This document shows positions 36,894-53,582 of a stretch of DNA of 64,000 bases, piece by piece. Where the stretch lies: assembly GCA_000149265.1 (NCBI GenBank), contig CH003098.1:311737-375736 (forward strand). The letters are read 5' to 3'. Source of the DNA: Ciona savignyi (lineage: Eukaryota; Chordata; Ascidiacea; Phlebobranchia; Cionidae). The first letter of the stretch is position 1; the number at the start of each line of letters is the position of its first letter. Under the pieces are notes generated by a model. It searched no databases and had not been told where the DNA came from. It saw nothing but the letters and a program-made list of their open reading frames with translations. A program made the translations under genes and the position numbers.

Positions 36894-37191
36894 TCCGGCC
36901 CGGTGGTGTAGCGGTTAAATGCGTCGTCTTTCAATCGAAAGGTTGCAGGTGCGGAACTGGTCGCTAGCTAGTCGGTTGTCCTTGGGCAAGGCACTTTACG
37001 GACATTGCTTGAACCCAGCGGATTAATGGGTTCTACAAAATTGAAGGAACGTGTCTATCATATACAACACACTGCAATAGCTCCGTTAACCCGACGATGG
37101 GCGCGAGGTGATCTGACGATTGCCCGTGTGATAACCCCCTAGGTTTTCCCATTAACGGGGATAAACATGAATGTCCTATATCCTATCCTAT
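36894..37191 (+). mobile_element. Family A SINE, near-complete copy
   Basis: GTCCGGCCCGGTGGTGTAGC head, AATCGAAAGGTTGCAGGTGC B box, full body and a short TATCC tail. Very close to the copy at 24213-24520, so probably a recent insertion. Confidence 0.9.
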
Positions 37192-38785
37192 TTTAAGGCC
37201 CATGTTATTCAGTGTGCGGTATATTTTTTGCATGTAGAAACGATCGGTTTCCCTGGTTCATCCATCACCCTTGGTAAAACTTATACAAAATATGTAACGT
37301 TTGTTTCTGCAAGCAGAAGTATTAACGTCTAACTAAAAACAACAGAAAAAAAATCATTTATACATATTTGAGTTTTTTTATTGTTTGGTTTTTAAATTTT
37401 TTTTTTAATATACGATTGTATTTTAATTATTTTTTTATTATAATTTGGTAATTCTTTTATTTTTGTTTAAATTTAAGTAAACTGTGCTTTCCAAATCTAA
37501 TGTATCGAAAAACTAAGAATATCGACAAGTGCTTATAATGTTTCTATAAGAGTAACTAGTTAACTATATGCAGTTAAAATTTAAATAGTAAGTGTGTAAC
37601 TATGCTGTGCGCAATAATCAATAAAAAAAATAAATAAAACTAAGAAAGTTTAATTTAAATATTGCAGGTAACCGCTGTCGTCTAGGGAATAATCCCAAGG
37701 TCATGTTAGCTACCAAATCTAAAAATTCAATTCATATTTTTTCTCCTTTTATATTATTTAGGACGAACAAGACACTTTTATTGCACCTCTGTCATGCGTT
37801 GGATGAAAAATATACTTACCAAAGTTGGGGAATTTCCCAAACTATAATGATAGAATTATAGATTTTTTTTCTTTTTGACACCTTTGGTTAGTGGACTTAA
37901 TCGTACACGATTAGTTTCAATTTGGATAATTAGGTTGGTCGCTATGTTTCTTAAAAATAAAATCCAAAAAGAAAATTATTTAGTATTTGAAAGGTCATGG
38001 AAATATCCGAGTGTAAAACCCTGAGAGTTGGGTTTTGACATATCTAGATCATAATATTTACTGAAAATGTATTTTGGATATACAAAACTTTCCTGTTAAA
38101 GTTGTTAATAAAAGACAAAAAAAGAAGAATTAAGATGTTGTAAAGGGATAGTAATGAAATTTGTTTTCAATTGGAAGCTGTATTAAAATTGTAGCGCTAA
38201 CCATTCGAAGTGGTAAAAAGGACATTTAAAACCTTTAGGTATTTTAATTAAACTTAGAAAATAAGTGGTGGCAACGTTTTAAAATTGCCTAAAGTGCGTA
38301 AATTCCCAGTGTAATCAGAAGTTGAAAAACAAGTCAAGATTCAAAAAGCGTGTTCTTTCTATGCCGAGGGCACATTTTGTTTTTAAATTCGCGTTTCGCA
38401 TACAGCTAGACATACAAATTCTGTTTAACTTTGGCGTGGTCTTCGAAATGTTCATTTGTAAACCAAATAGCAGTTCGTAGCCTACAAGATGCTTTTATGT
38501 AATTCTATTTATCACTATTAAATACAACCAAAAATTATGCAAATGACAAAATTTACTTTTATATGAAGTTATTCTAACAGTGTGTATATATGGAAACACT
38601 GTACAAAAGAAACTACATTGAATTTATTATAGAAAAAGCTTGGTTTCTAAAACCTAAATGGCGCGTCCCCAATTTTTTTTTTTTTAAGAATTAGTATATG
38701 TATTTGTCATACGAACCATTTGGTTAAAGCACTGTACATATTTTTAGATTTGTTAAGTTCCAAACCCATATTAGGCTGCTTAGAC
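37192..38785. other. Intergenic, AT-rich, no gene seen
   Basis: Only short frames. A worn family B head lies at about 38695-38730. Confidence 0.5.
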
Positions 38786-38789
38786 GATT

Positions 38790-38848
38790 TTTTAATATAA
38801 CTCAGTATAGGTATCGGTCGCGTTAACAATTCGTCCACACGACCGTGC
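38790..38848 (-). mobile_element. Family B SINE head
   Basis: Reverse complement of CGGTCGTGTGGACGAATTG then TTAACGCGACCGATACCTATAC. Confidence 0.7.
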
Positions 38849-39199
38849 ACAATGGTATAGCAGTGGTGTTTTAAATTACGGGCAATGTAGAGACTTCTCG
38901 AAAGGGCATTATGTACATAGACAAATGACGTTGATAATCTGCACCACGTGACAAAGTTCCGAATTAAACATGTACCGCCTGCGGATAAGACGTCATCAAA
39001 TTTTTGATTTATTTCGTTTAAAATTTAATTCCGGCGCCAAGCATTCGGTGAAGACAATTTTGTGGTCTATGTTCTAAACCAAGAAAAGGTCTAAAAATAA
39101 AGACGAGATATTGAAAAGTTGGTTTTGTAAAGTAGTAAAAATAACAAGTACAATTTACTTCAAACGATAAGCTCATTGTAAAATCTAGGAGTTCTCAAA

Positions 39200-42100
39200 A
39201 TGTACTACTACTTTACTACAAACTTGAAGCTTTTGTTAATTGCCATTATTTTACTTGTTGTAACAGGTAAGATGCCTAAGTGCTGTTACTAAGATACTAT
39301 ATATACATATATACATTAAATACGTAACAAATATTAAAGAAAAATCTATTTTTGCAGAGATTCAGGATGTCTTTGCCTGTAGCATGTCACTATCTGGTTC
39401 AATAGGTTATTCCTCACCCAACATTAGCTCGCCCAATATCTCAACGAATGTACATAACTTGGATTGCTTGTACCGAATAGATGCCCAAAGCCGCTATGCC
39501 GTGATAAAAGTGACTTTTAGTCCTTTTGAATTGGAAAAGCACCCGAGATGCGAGTAAGAGAATCATAATGTATTGTTGATTATTACGCTGGTGCTTACTG
39601 TCCGTGATGCCTTGCAGATACGATTCCGTTAAAGTCTATGAAGGAAATAGCAGTTTTTCTCGTTTGATCGGAAAATTTTGCGGAACTAACTCATCCATCC
39701 TCGTTTCGGGCCGTGGCCAGTATATGTATATACGTTACCACACTGACTCCAGTGTGTCGTCAGCTGGATTCCGATTTAGATATTTTATCAGACGTGAGTA
39801 TATTTTGATATTTGACAAAATAACCGGTTAATTTTATTTTGTTACTTGCTTATATATGTGGCTTAGTTTCTTACAATGATGGGCCCACCCTTCTGTTTCA
39901 TATAACATGATGCCTATATAAACCGGTCGCGCTAATCAATTTGCCACTCATCGTCTATACTTGGGTCCTCTTCTTGTTTTACCAGGGTTGGTTTCGAACT
40001 CGCAACTCGCTTACCACAAAGACTGTTTTAAGTATATAATCCTTATATAATTCGGTCGCACTACCACCTCTGCCACGTAACCGTTGGTGGGTGATTTTTC
40101 TTTTTTTAACCAGGCTAAGTTTCGTTTACTAAGAATAATTTTGTAAAAAACAATTATTTGTAAATAAGAATCGGTCGCTTTAACCATTCGGCCACACAGC
40201 CGTTGTCACATTTTTTTAACGGACAATTCATATCCATGGTGGGCGTGTTACATAGAGCGTTTTTGTTTAGAACTTGGTGTATGTATTTATCGTGTTAACC
40301 ATTTGGCCAAATGACCGTACGGGTACGGCTTCACTCTTTTTTAAACTGTACAATTTGTTCCCAGCTTCACAGACACCTTCTTGTGATCAACTTTCAATTG
40401 GAGGAGGGCCTGGTTCAGGGTACATTACATCACCCGGCTACCCCGACAATTATCCTAATAATGCCGACTGTCGGTATCGTTTCAATGCTGGTAGGGCAAC
40501 AAGAACAATTACGTTAAACTTTACAGCATTTGATCTGGAACCTCACAGCATTTGCGCGTACGTTTATATTTTGATACAGACGTGATAAAATGCAATTGTT
40601 TAACTTTGCTTTTCCAGATTTGACTACGTTGATATCAGAGTTGGGTATAGGGGAAATTTTGCATTACCAGTTAGAAAATATTGCGGATCTAGCACTCCGG
40701 CGGCAATTACCATCACCGGCGAACAATATGTTTACATTCAGTTCTCCACGGATAGTACTACCCCAAGACGAGGATTCAGACTACTGTACACCATATCAGG
40801 TAAGGGCAATTTTAGAAAATAAATTTTTGCCAACATACTGTTACGGTAAATAACCTTCGACTTACAATTTAACCGCCCATTTTATCCGGTCGATTATTGC
40901 GTCGCCTTTCAGAAGAAGGGTTGTAGGTTAAAAAAACTGTTCGCTGGCTAGTCGGTTATGTCTTTGGGCAAAACACTTAGCAGATATCGCCTAAACCAGT
41001 GTTTCTCAAACTGTGTGCCGCGGCACACTGGTGTGCCGTCTGAGATTCTCAGGTGTGCCGTGAAACTTTTTGGAATTTTGCAAAATTATGTAGAAAACCT
41101 CTTTGTTTTACGAGTGGGCAAATTGGGCATACGCGACTTTAATGCACAGAAATATTGCTATGGGTAGCGATGGATTAAGGGTGATTGTTATGTCATAAGC
41201 ACAATTCATTGTTCAGTGTGGTGTATTAATGTATTTTTAACACATTCATGACATCTTGTCCTGCACAATGAGCTAAGCAGCAGGAAAGCTACCTATATAA
41301 CAGTAGAAAAACCATTTTATTAATAAGATTATTCCATAAGCAAACTTAAATTATTGGATACCATTTAAACTTTTATTTAGTACTCAGTTGGAGCGGTTGT
41401 GTTTGTCAAATATGGAACCTCGTTGCGATCTTATTTGTGCCAAACGACACACCCATCCTATTAAAAGCACACCCATCCTATTAAAATTGGCTAAATAAAA
41501 TTCCTTGATTAAATTTGTTTTGTTCAAGTGTGCCGCGAATTTTTTAAAACTTTCTTAGTGTGCCACGTGCTGGAAAAGTTTGAGAACCACTGGCCTAAAC
41601 CCAGGGGGTTGATCGGTACTACCAAATTGAAGAAACGTCCAAATCTTACACAACTCACTACAATAGCTCCGGTATTCACGGTGATAAACATAAAATATCT
41701 TGTCCCTATTTGCAGGTCCTAGCAACTGCAACCAGTATAATCTTGGAGGAGCACCTGGAAGTACTGGCTTAATTAAATCCCCCAATCATCCGGGCGATTA
41801 TCCTAAAAACGTCGAATGCACATACGGAGTCATTACTGCTTTCGACAATGCGATTTCCCTCAGTTTCCTTGCGTTTAACCTTGAGCCAGATCCCCAATGC
41901 AGGTAATTCACACAGACCATTTGTTATGTATTTTGACGACTAATATAAAGGCTATAGTAACATTTGCGTCTTTAACAGGTTCGACTACTTGCAATTGTTT
42001 AATGGATATGGTAGAAGACCAACAGAGTTCATTGGAAAATATTGTGGCACAACAAATCCTAGTGCCATAACTAAAAGAAGGATTATGACAATAAAGTTCA

Positions 42101-43198
42101 AAACAGATAGCACTATTTCTCACAGCGGTTTCAATGTTAGATATTTCATAACAGGTTCGTGTATTTAAGGTGCAAAACGTTTAGAATTTTTAATTTTAAA
42201 AGTATTAATGCACACTTACACAATTCGACTAATAATTGTAAATGTAATTTAGGATAAAATAGTTACAAAGTTACAAGTTAAAATATATGATCCTCTTTGG
42301 TTACTAGGCTTTATTAATAAACGATAATATGCACCCAGGATCAAACTTCCCATCATCCGAATCAATATCATCTCCCGGCTATCCAGAGTATTATCCCAAT
42401 TTTGCAGAGAATAATTATGTGATCAAACCACCAGGAGCAACAAGAATTCATCTAGCTTTCACAAATTTTGAGTAATTAATTGTCTTTACTGTCGTGTGGC
42501 CGAATGGTTGACGCCACCGATACATACACAGTCTCAGTAACGAAACTTTAATCGGTTCGAAACTAAGCTCGGTAAAAAAATAGTAATTACCTTTTAATGT
42601 GTGCGTTTGTTCAGCGGTTTACTTGCTCTTAAAGCTCGTGGAACCTATCAGCAAGGATAAGCAGCTTTCACGTAACACAAGTTTCGAACCCATGCCTTCT
42701 TGCATAGTAGTGGGTGTACTTACAGGTCGCGTTAACCATTCGGCCACATGACTGTGCACCAAATGTCGTAATTAAAGAGTAGAACAGACTAAATTATTGC
42801 AACATCTCGCGACACATATCTTAGTAATAATAATGTCAAGCCAACCTCAGAGTTAATATTTAAGAACCAGTGCATACTGCAAATAATTTCACACTAATTT
42901 TTGGCATAATTTATTATATTATAATTTTATACCATTATTTCATATTAGTTTAACACGCACACATATTATAACCTAAACGTGTGTCTATAACAGCTTGGAA
43001 GGAAGTGAGCCAAGCTGCAATTTCAACAGTGTGGTCATTAAACGAGGATCAAAGTTTGGAATTCAGCTCGACAAATTCTGTGGTTCAAAATCTCCCTTCA
43101 CAAGGACGTACAATGCAACACAACTTACCTTAATGTTCAAGACCGATGGAAGTGTCGTTCGCACTGGATTCTGGTGCAGATACTCCAGATTAAATTAA
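39200..43198 (+). CDS. Secreted protein with four CUB domains
   Basis: Nine exons: 39200-39266, 39358-39553, 39618-39793, 40365-40557, 40618-40799, 41716-41902, 41979-42154, 42339-42471, 42994-43198; all phases agree and give 504 residues. Exon 1 is a signal peptide (LKLLLIAIILLVV). Each CUB domain is split over two exons at the same place, just after its FxLE motif. CUB1 is about 30-146 (FELE, CEYDSV, HTDSS), CUB2 about 152-271 (SPGYPDNYPNN, FDLE, FDYV, STDST), CUB3 about 276-396 (SPNHPGDYPKN, FNLE, FDYL, KTDST) and CUB4 about 398-504 (SPGYPEYYPNF, FKTDGS). CUB1-3 keep the Glu and two Asp of calcium-binding CUB domains; CUB4 lacks part of this set. No protease, EGF or membrane segment follows. 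CUB arrays mediate extracellular protein or carbohydrate binding. The repeated exon pairs indicate growth by internal duplication. Confidence 0.93.
39884..40322 (-). mobile_element. Cluster of four family B SINEs
   Basis: Four head-to-tail minus-strand copies end near 39960, 40080, 40205 and 40322. Each shows the reversed head (CGGTCGC..TAA.CA.TT.GCCAC) and most show a reversed B-box region upstream (for example GGTTTCGAACTCGCAACTC, AGGCTAAGTTTCGTTTAC). They fill intron 3 of the CUB gene. Confidence 0.8.
40885..41700 (+). mobile_element. Family A SINE interrupted by a hAT-like MITE
   Basis: Left part to 40996 (GTCGCCTTTCAGAAGAAGGG, then GCTAGTCGGTTATGTC). The right part from 41593 resumes with GCCTAAACCCAGGGGGTTGA and ends with GTGATAAACATAAAATATC. 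CUB gene intron 5. Confidence 0.85.
40997..41592. mobile_element. hAT-like MITE, 596 bp
   Basis: Inverted ends CAGTGTTTCTCAAACTGTG and AAAAGTTTGAGAACCACTG, with TGTGCCGCGGCACAC-type repeats inside. A perfect 8-bp duplication GCCTAAAC (40989-40996 and 41593-41600) was made within the SINE. Confidence 0.92.
42489..42580 (+). mobile_element. Family B SINE, best copy
   Basis: GTCGTGTGGCCGAATGGTTG (A box), CACCGATACATACAC, then CGGTTCGAAACTAAGCTCGG (B box) followed by an A-rich end. This copy shows the tRNA origin of the family most clearly. Intron 8 of the CUB gene. Confidence 0.85.
42668..42755 (-). mobile_element. Family B SINE
   Basis: Minus strand: CAGTCATGTGGCCGAATGG head and CATGGGTTCGAAACTTGTG B box. 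Same intron as the preceding copy, opposite strand. Confidence 0.85.
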
Positions 43199-43218
43199 GG
43201 GTACGATCGCATTTTTTA

Positions 43219-43520
43219 GGATAGGATATAGGATAGGATATTCATCTTTATCCCCGTGAATGGGAAAACCAAGGGGGTTAACACACAGGCAATCGTCAGA
43301 TCACCCCGCGCCCATCGTCGGGTTACCGGAACTATTGCAGTGTGTTGTATATGATAGACACGTTCCTTCAATTTGGTGGAACCCATTAATCCGCTGGGTT
43401 CAGGCAATGTCCGTAAAGTGCCTTGCCCAAGGACACAACCGACTAGCTAACGACCAGTTTCGCACATGCAACCTTTCGATTGAAAGGCGACGCACTTAAC
43501 CGTTAGACCAACGGGCCGGA
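43219..43520 (-). mobile_element. Family A SINE in the CUB gene 3' region
   Basis: Reversed TATCC tail (GGATAGGATATAGGATAGG) starting 21 bases after the CUB stop codon, through to the reversed head GTTAGACCAACGGGCCGGAC. No AATAAA is seen between stop and SINE, so it probably lies in the 3' UTR. Confidence 0.9.
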
Positions 43521-43675
43521 CAAATTTTTATTTTTTTTTATTTTTCGTTCATGATATCCTTAGTTACAGACCCACTTTTTTACAGAATGAACAAACCCCT
43601 GGTCGAAAAAGAACATCAACAGTTATAATACAAACTAGTTTACATTTATACATAGCCAAGTATTTATACCCTTAA

Positions 43676-43880
43676 AATAGGATATTCATGTTTATCCCCG
43701 CGAGTGGGAACACCAAGGGGGTTAACACACGGGCAATCGTAAGATCACATCACGCCCATCGTCGGGTTACCGGAGCTATTGCAGTGTGTTGAGTATAATT
43801 CAAACATTCCTTACAGTTTAGTAGAACTAATTAATCCGCTAGGTTTGGGTAATGTTCGTTGAGTGCCTTACAAAGGACTA
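43676..43880 (-). mobile_element. Family A SINE, 5'-truncated copy
   Basis: Reversed tail AATAGGATATTCATGTTTAT, body to GAGTGCCTTACAAAGGAC; the A- and B-box head is missing. Confidence 0.85.
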
Positions 43881-44001
43881 TTCTGCTCTTTACTTAGTTT
43901 GCTTTTAAACATTTTTGACATCGGTTCTGGTAGGCATGCGCCAAAGGCTTGTTTTTTTTATCGATCGTCAACTTTTTCCGTACGACGAAAATGCCAGATA
44001 T

Positions 44002-44007
44002 TTTATT
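44002..44007 (-). other. Poly(A) signal of PIP5KL1
   Basis: TTTATT on the plus strand, about 265 bases past the stop codon in the gene direction. Confidence 0.4.
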
Positions 44008-44269
44008 TTCACAGTGGCACTTCACTTGTGTATAACCAGTAAACATATATACTGGAAGGATAGGGGAAAATAAACACTAGCCCCATAATTACATTGGTAA
44101 AATTACATCTATTTAATGCGAAATTGCAACTAGGATAAAAAGCTTCACAGTAGACGAGAACATTACATCGTGATCAAAACTAGGTAACAACTTAAATCAG
44201 ATTAACTAAGAAAGGATTAGCACTGCCAAAACTGGTACGATGTATTTACAGGTAATAAAATTCGAAATC

Positions 44270-50376
<6,107 letters not shown>

Positions 50377-51104
50377 CTTTATAACGTAGTCTCTAAAACT
50401 GACCTAGTATGATGAAATTAATAACCATGCGCTACGATAAAGGCAATTGCGTATTATTTGTGGAATAAATAGACACTCAGAAAAAAAAATTTAATAAAAA
50501 AAATATAAGTTTTGACTGTAGAACATTGTACAAATTTGTTTAATTCCAAAAAAACTCAGATCAACAATACAGTAAGGAAGTTCTTTCTATACAAACACGC
50601 GACATTACTGTTGTTACGTTGCCATAAGAAACTGCCGGGAATTTCACTACATGCACATTGTACTAAAGATTGGTGATTCTGGCACAATACTCAAATAGAA
50701 AAAAGGTCGCTCAAATGTCGTACGACGTCGTACGACTATTTTTTAATACGAATAAACAAATAAAAAAAGTTTTAATCCGAAACAAGCAATATACTAATTA
50801 AAATAAAGCTTATAAAAAAGCTCGTTATATATTTTAAAAAAATAAAGCTCGTTATATATTTTAAAAGGATTTCATTTTTCGGTATAACGCTAAATAAATT
50901 TTGAATTGGCAGTTGTAATGGGTGTAAGTGGATTGCCTGGTATCGACTTTTCATGCTAATTGGCGGTTTCCGATTTGGTCGGTCAGCTTAGTGATGACGG
51001 TCGACTTAAGGATGACGGTTGACTTAGTGATATGGTGTGAAGTGCGCAGGGAAGTTAGCTGAAGGTGACCGGTAGAAATTCGCGGCTTGCAACCAGCAGA
51101 ATTT
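50377..51104. other. Intergenic upstream of PIP5KL1
   Basis: AT-rich. A 28-bp duplicated stretch around AAAGCTCGTTATATATTTTA occurs twice near 50816-50864. No gene is seen. Confidence 0.5.
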
Positions 51105-51360
51105 CTTAGTGCATTGAGTCGCCATTTTTTCGAAGTTGTGTAGGTTCAATACTGGTGGCTAGGTAGTCGGTTATGTCCTTGTACCACGAACTTGACGGAC
51201 ATCTCCTAAGCCCAGTAATTAAATCGATTACTCCAAACGTAAAGGAACTCTTAAAGAAAAAATCTCATTCATATAAACCACTACACTAGCTCATGTAAAC
51301 CGATAGAGGGTGCGAGGTAATCTAACGGAGAATTCGTCTAGTTCGTTAAACCACTTATTA
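51105..51360 (+). mobile_element. Worn family A SINE
   Basis: GCATTGAGTCGCC, CTAGGTAGTCGGTTATGTCC, CTTGACGGACATCTCCTAAG and AGGGTGCGAGGTAATCTAACG appear in family A order with many changes. Confidence 0.65.
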
Positions 51361-51813
51361 GGCAGCCTCAGCTATTTCCCTTAAATTCACAACCGGTGTT
51401 AATAATCTCATTACCAGGCGACCTAAACGTTATTGATAAGCTTGGTCCGTGTTAAAAAAACATTGTTTTTTTAGAAAGGCCGACATTCGTCTGCTTGCTG
51501 TACAATGATAATCTTATTGGGTGCAATTTTTTGACCTCGTTAATATTTTTATATATATATATAGGTGTGGATTTAAGGTTTGAAAAATACAATTTTCATA
51601 ATGAGTTAATTGGTTTTACCATCGCGCCCATAAAAATCTAGTAATTTATTTTCCATTGGGTACTATTAACTACTGTCGTTTTTTATGTGTGCTTGTTTAA
51701 TTACTAAATTATAATTAGCAAAAAAATAAACTCAACTTATTATATTAACCCAACCGTCTTAAAAATATATATAATACTTGAACCTCCGACAAACCAAAGA
51801 TCATAGTGTAACC

Positions 51814-52209
51814 CAGTGGTTCTCAAATTTTTTGGTTGCGACGCCTTTCCAAAAGTTTACGGAGCTTGCGACGCACCAGTCTTTAAAATATTGCTACTAA
51901 AATTATATTTAGTAGCATCGCCGCACACGTAATGAAGAAATGAAATACAATAAAAGGACAATACCCGCGTCCCCGCCCGTTAGTAATTTAGTTCAAATAT
52001 AATGCGACCTGTGGGCTTGTTTATTTATGCAAAGATCGTGGAACCTTGGGAGAATCTTTGAAACTGCCACCCTCAGTTCTCTTTCAACGTCAATTCGTTA
52101 CGATATTTAGTTTTAATGAGTGTAGTTTCGAACGCTATGGCTGTGCGAAGCTCTACACGATTTCAAACGACGCACCAGGGCGTCGCGACGCACAGTTTAA
52201 GAACCTCTG
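51814..52209. mobile_element. hAT-like MITE, 396 bp
   Basis: Inverted ends CAGTGGTTCTCAAATTTTTT and ACAGTTTAAGAACCTCTG, with TGCGACGC repeats near both ends. A perfect 8-bp duplication GTGTAACC flanks it (51806-51813 and 52210-52217). Confidence 0.92.
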
Positions 52210-52217
52210 GTGTAACC

Positions 52218-52782
52218 TATGTATCGTAAGTTCACATCGTTTGATGTTGTTGAATCGACGTCATGGTTTGCCCCTGATTATAAGATCGGGCAATCCCAAT
52301 CATTTTAAGGTTTTGATGTCAAGAACGCGCCTCATTTGTTTACTGCCTCGTTTCGTCGTTTTTTCTTTTTGTTTTAGTATACTGTAACCGTTAAAGAACC
52401 ATTGTTTTAGTATAGTAACCGTTAAAGAACCATTTCTACCATTTCTATCGAAATTGATTACTGAAATCTAATGATACTTACCTGCAAAGAGATAATCAGT
52501 TAGTAGGTTTTTTTGTTAAAGTTTTTGAGCATTTCCTGACGATATTTTTAATTGTATTTATTGTTATTTTCAAAAAACCGCACGTATTCGCGTGGAGAGA
52601 ATCCAACGCAGCCAAAGTGTATTCTGGGCGGATTTGCAGGTCGCCCACGCAAATGAAAAAACAAAAGAACAAATAAATATTTGGCTGTTTATAATTGCGT
52701 TAGGTGTATGATGACATTTTGCTTTAACTTCGACCTTCTCGTTCTGTTAGCCCGAGAAATTCACTTAATAGAAGAAAAGGAC
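52218..52782. other. Intergenic, no gene seen
   Basis: A moderately GC-rich island at 52575-52650 is open in one frame but matches nothing I recognise. Confidence 0.45.
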
Positions 52783-52804
52783 TGGAGGTGCCGGGTATCG
52801 ATCC

Positions 52805-52839
<35 letters not shown>

Positions 52840-52855
52840 TCTGAGCTACACCCCC
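52783..52855 (-). tRNA. tRNA-Ala (AGC)
   Basis: On the minus strand: acceptor GGGGGTG pairing with CACCTCC, D arm GCTCAGATGGTAGAGC, anticodon loop TTAGCAT on a CGCGC/GCGCG stem, T arm CCGGGATCGATACCCGG and discriminator A. All four stems close, A and B boxes are intact and there is no intron. It looks functional. Confidence 0.95.
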
Positions 52856-53309
52856 GACACATCATGACTGTTTAGAATGGCGGGTGCTTAGAAGGGAGGG
52901 CAGGCGAGTTGCAGGAATGCACGCCCTTGTTGTTCGGATAAATTCACGTCACAAAGACAAAGAAAGCAGAATATCGTCGACTGTTAAAATCAATGTTTTG
53001 TGCAAAAAGAGAAGGAAATGTCACAAGGAGAACAACTGTCGAAAATTTTTTTTCACCCGGACTGTGAAAACAATTTAAATAGAGATACATCAATTGGTTT
53101 GCAATACACACCAACCGCTTATTGGTGAGGCGTAGGCATGCGGATGCTCTTTTTTGCGATTTTTTATCCTTGGAAAGGGTGTTGTGGCGAGGGTAAAATA
53201 TCAAAAAATGTATCTATTGAATACTATAGGCTTTATTCCAAGAGAAATAAAATCGAAGGGAATTTTTAACAGGGAAAAATCTAACCTCTTTTCTCCAAAA
53301 TTACTGTAG

Positions 53310-53450
53310 CTATTTGCAGTGTGTTGAATACGATGGAGATTGACCCAAAGACTAGTAAGGGATGCAAAGTTGTTATAAGCCCTCGTTGACCAGGGACACA
53401 ATCTAAGCAGAATTGCGGTCAGACACAGGATCAAACCGGTCCAGTCGACT
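53310..53450 (-). mobile_element. Worn family A SINE fragment
   Basis: GTAGCTATTTGCAGTGTGTTG and CCAGGGACACAATC appear in family A order on the reverse strand. Low identity. Confidence 0.5.
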
Positions 53451-53513
53451 CCCGCTTTATGCTTTTAACCAAAAAGCCAAAAAAATAAAACACAACTTTG
53501 GCTGTTTGTACTT

Positions 53514-53519
53514 TTTATT
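53514..53519 (-). other. Poly(A) signal of the ODAD3-like gene
   Basis: TTTATT on the plus strand, about 65 bases past the stop codon in the gene direction. Confidence 0.5.
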
Positions 53520-53582
53520 TAATTGCGTTTTAGTTACTTTGCGTTAACTTTAAACTGTTCGATACATTGAAACAATGCGAAA

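Noticed and set aside
52046..52387. 113-codon plus frame
   Set aside because: Starts inside a hAT-like MITE and runs into unrelated flank.
52470..52510. U1 snRNA-like start (ATACTTACCTG)
   Set aside because: Only the first eleven bases resemble U1; the stem-loops and Sm site do not follow. More likely chance or a splice-donor complement.
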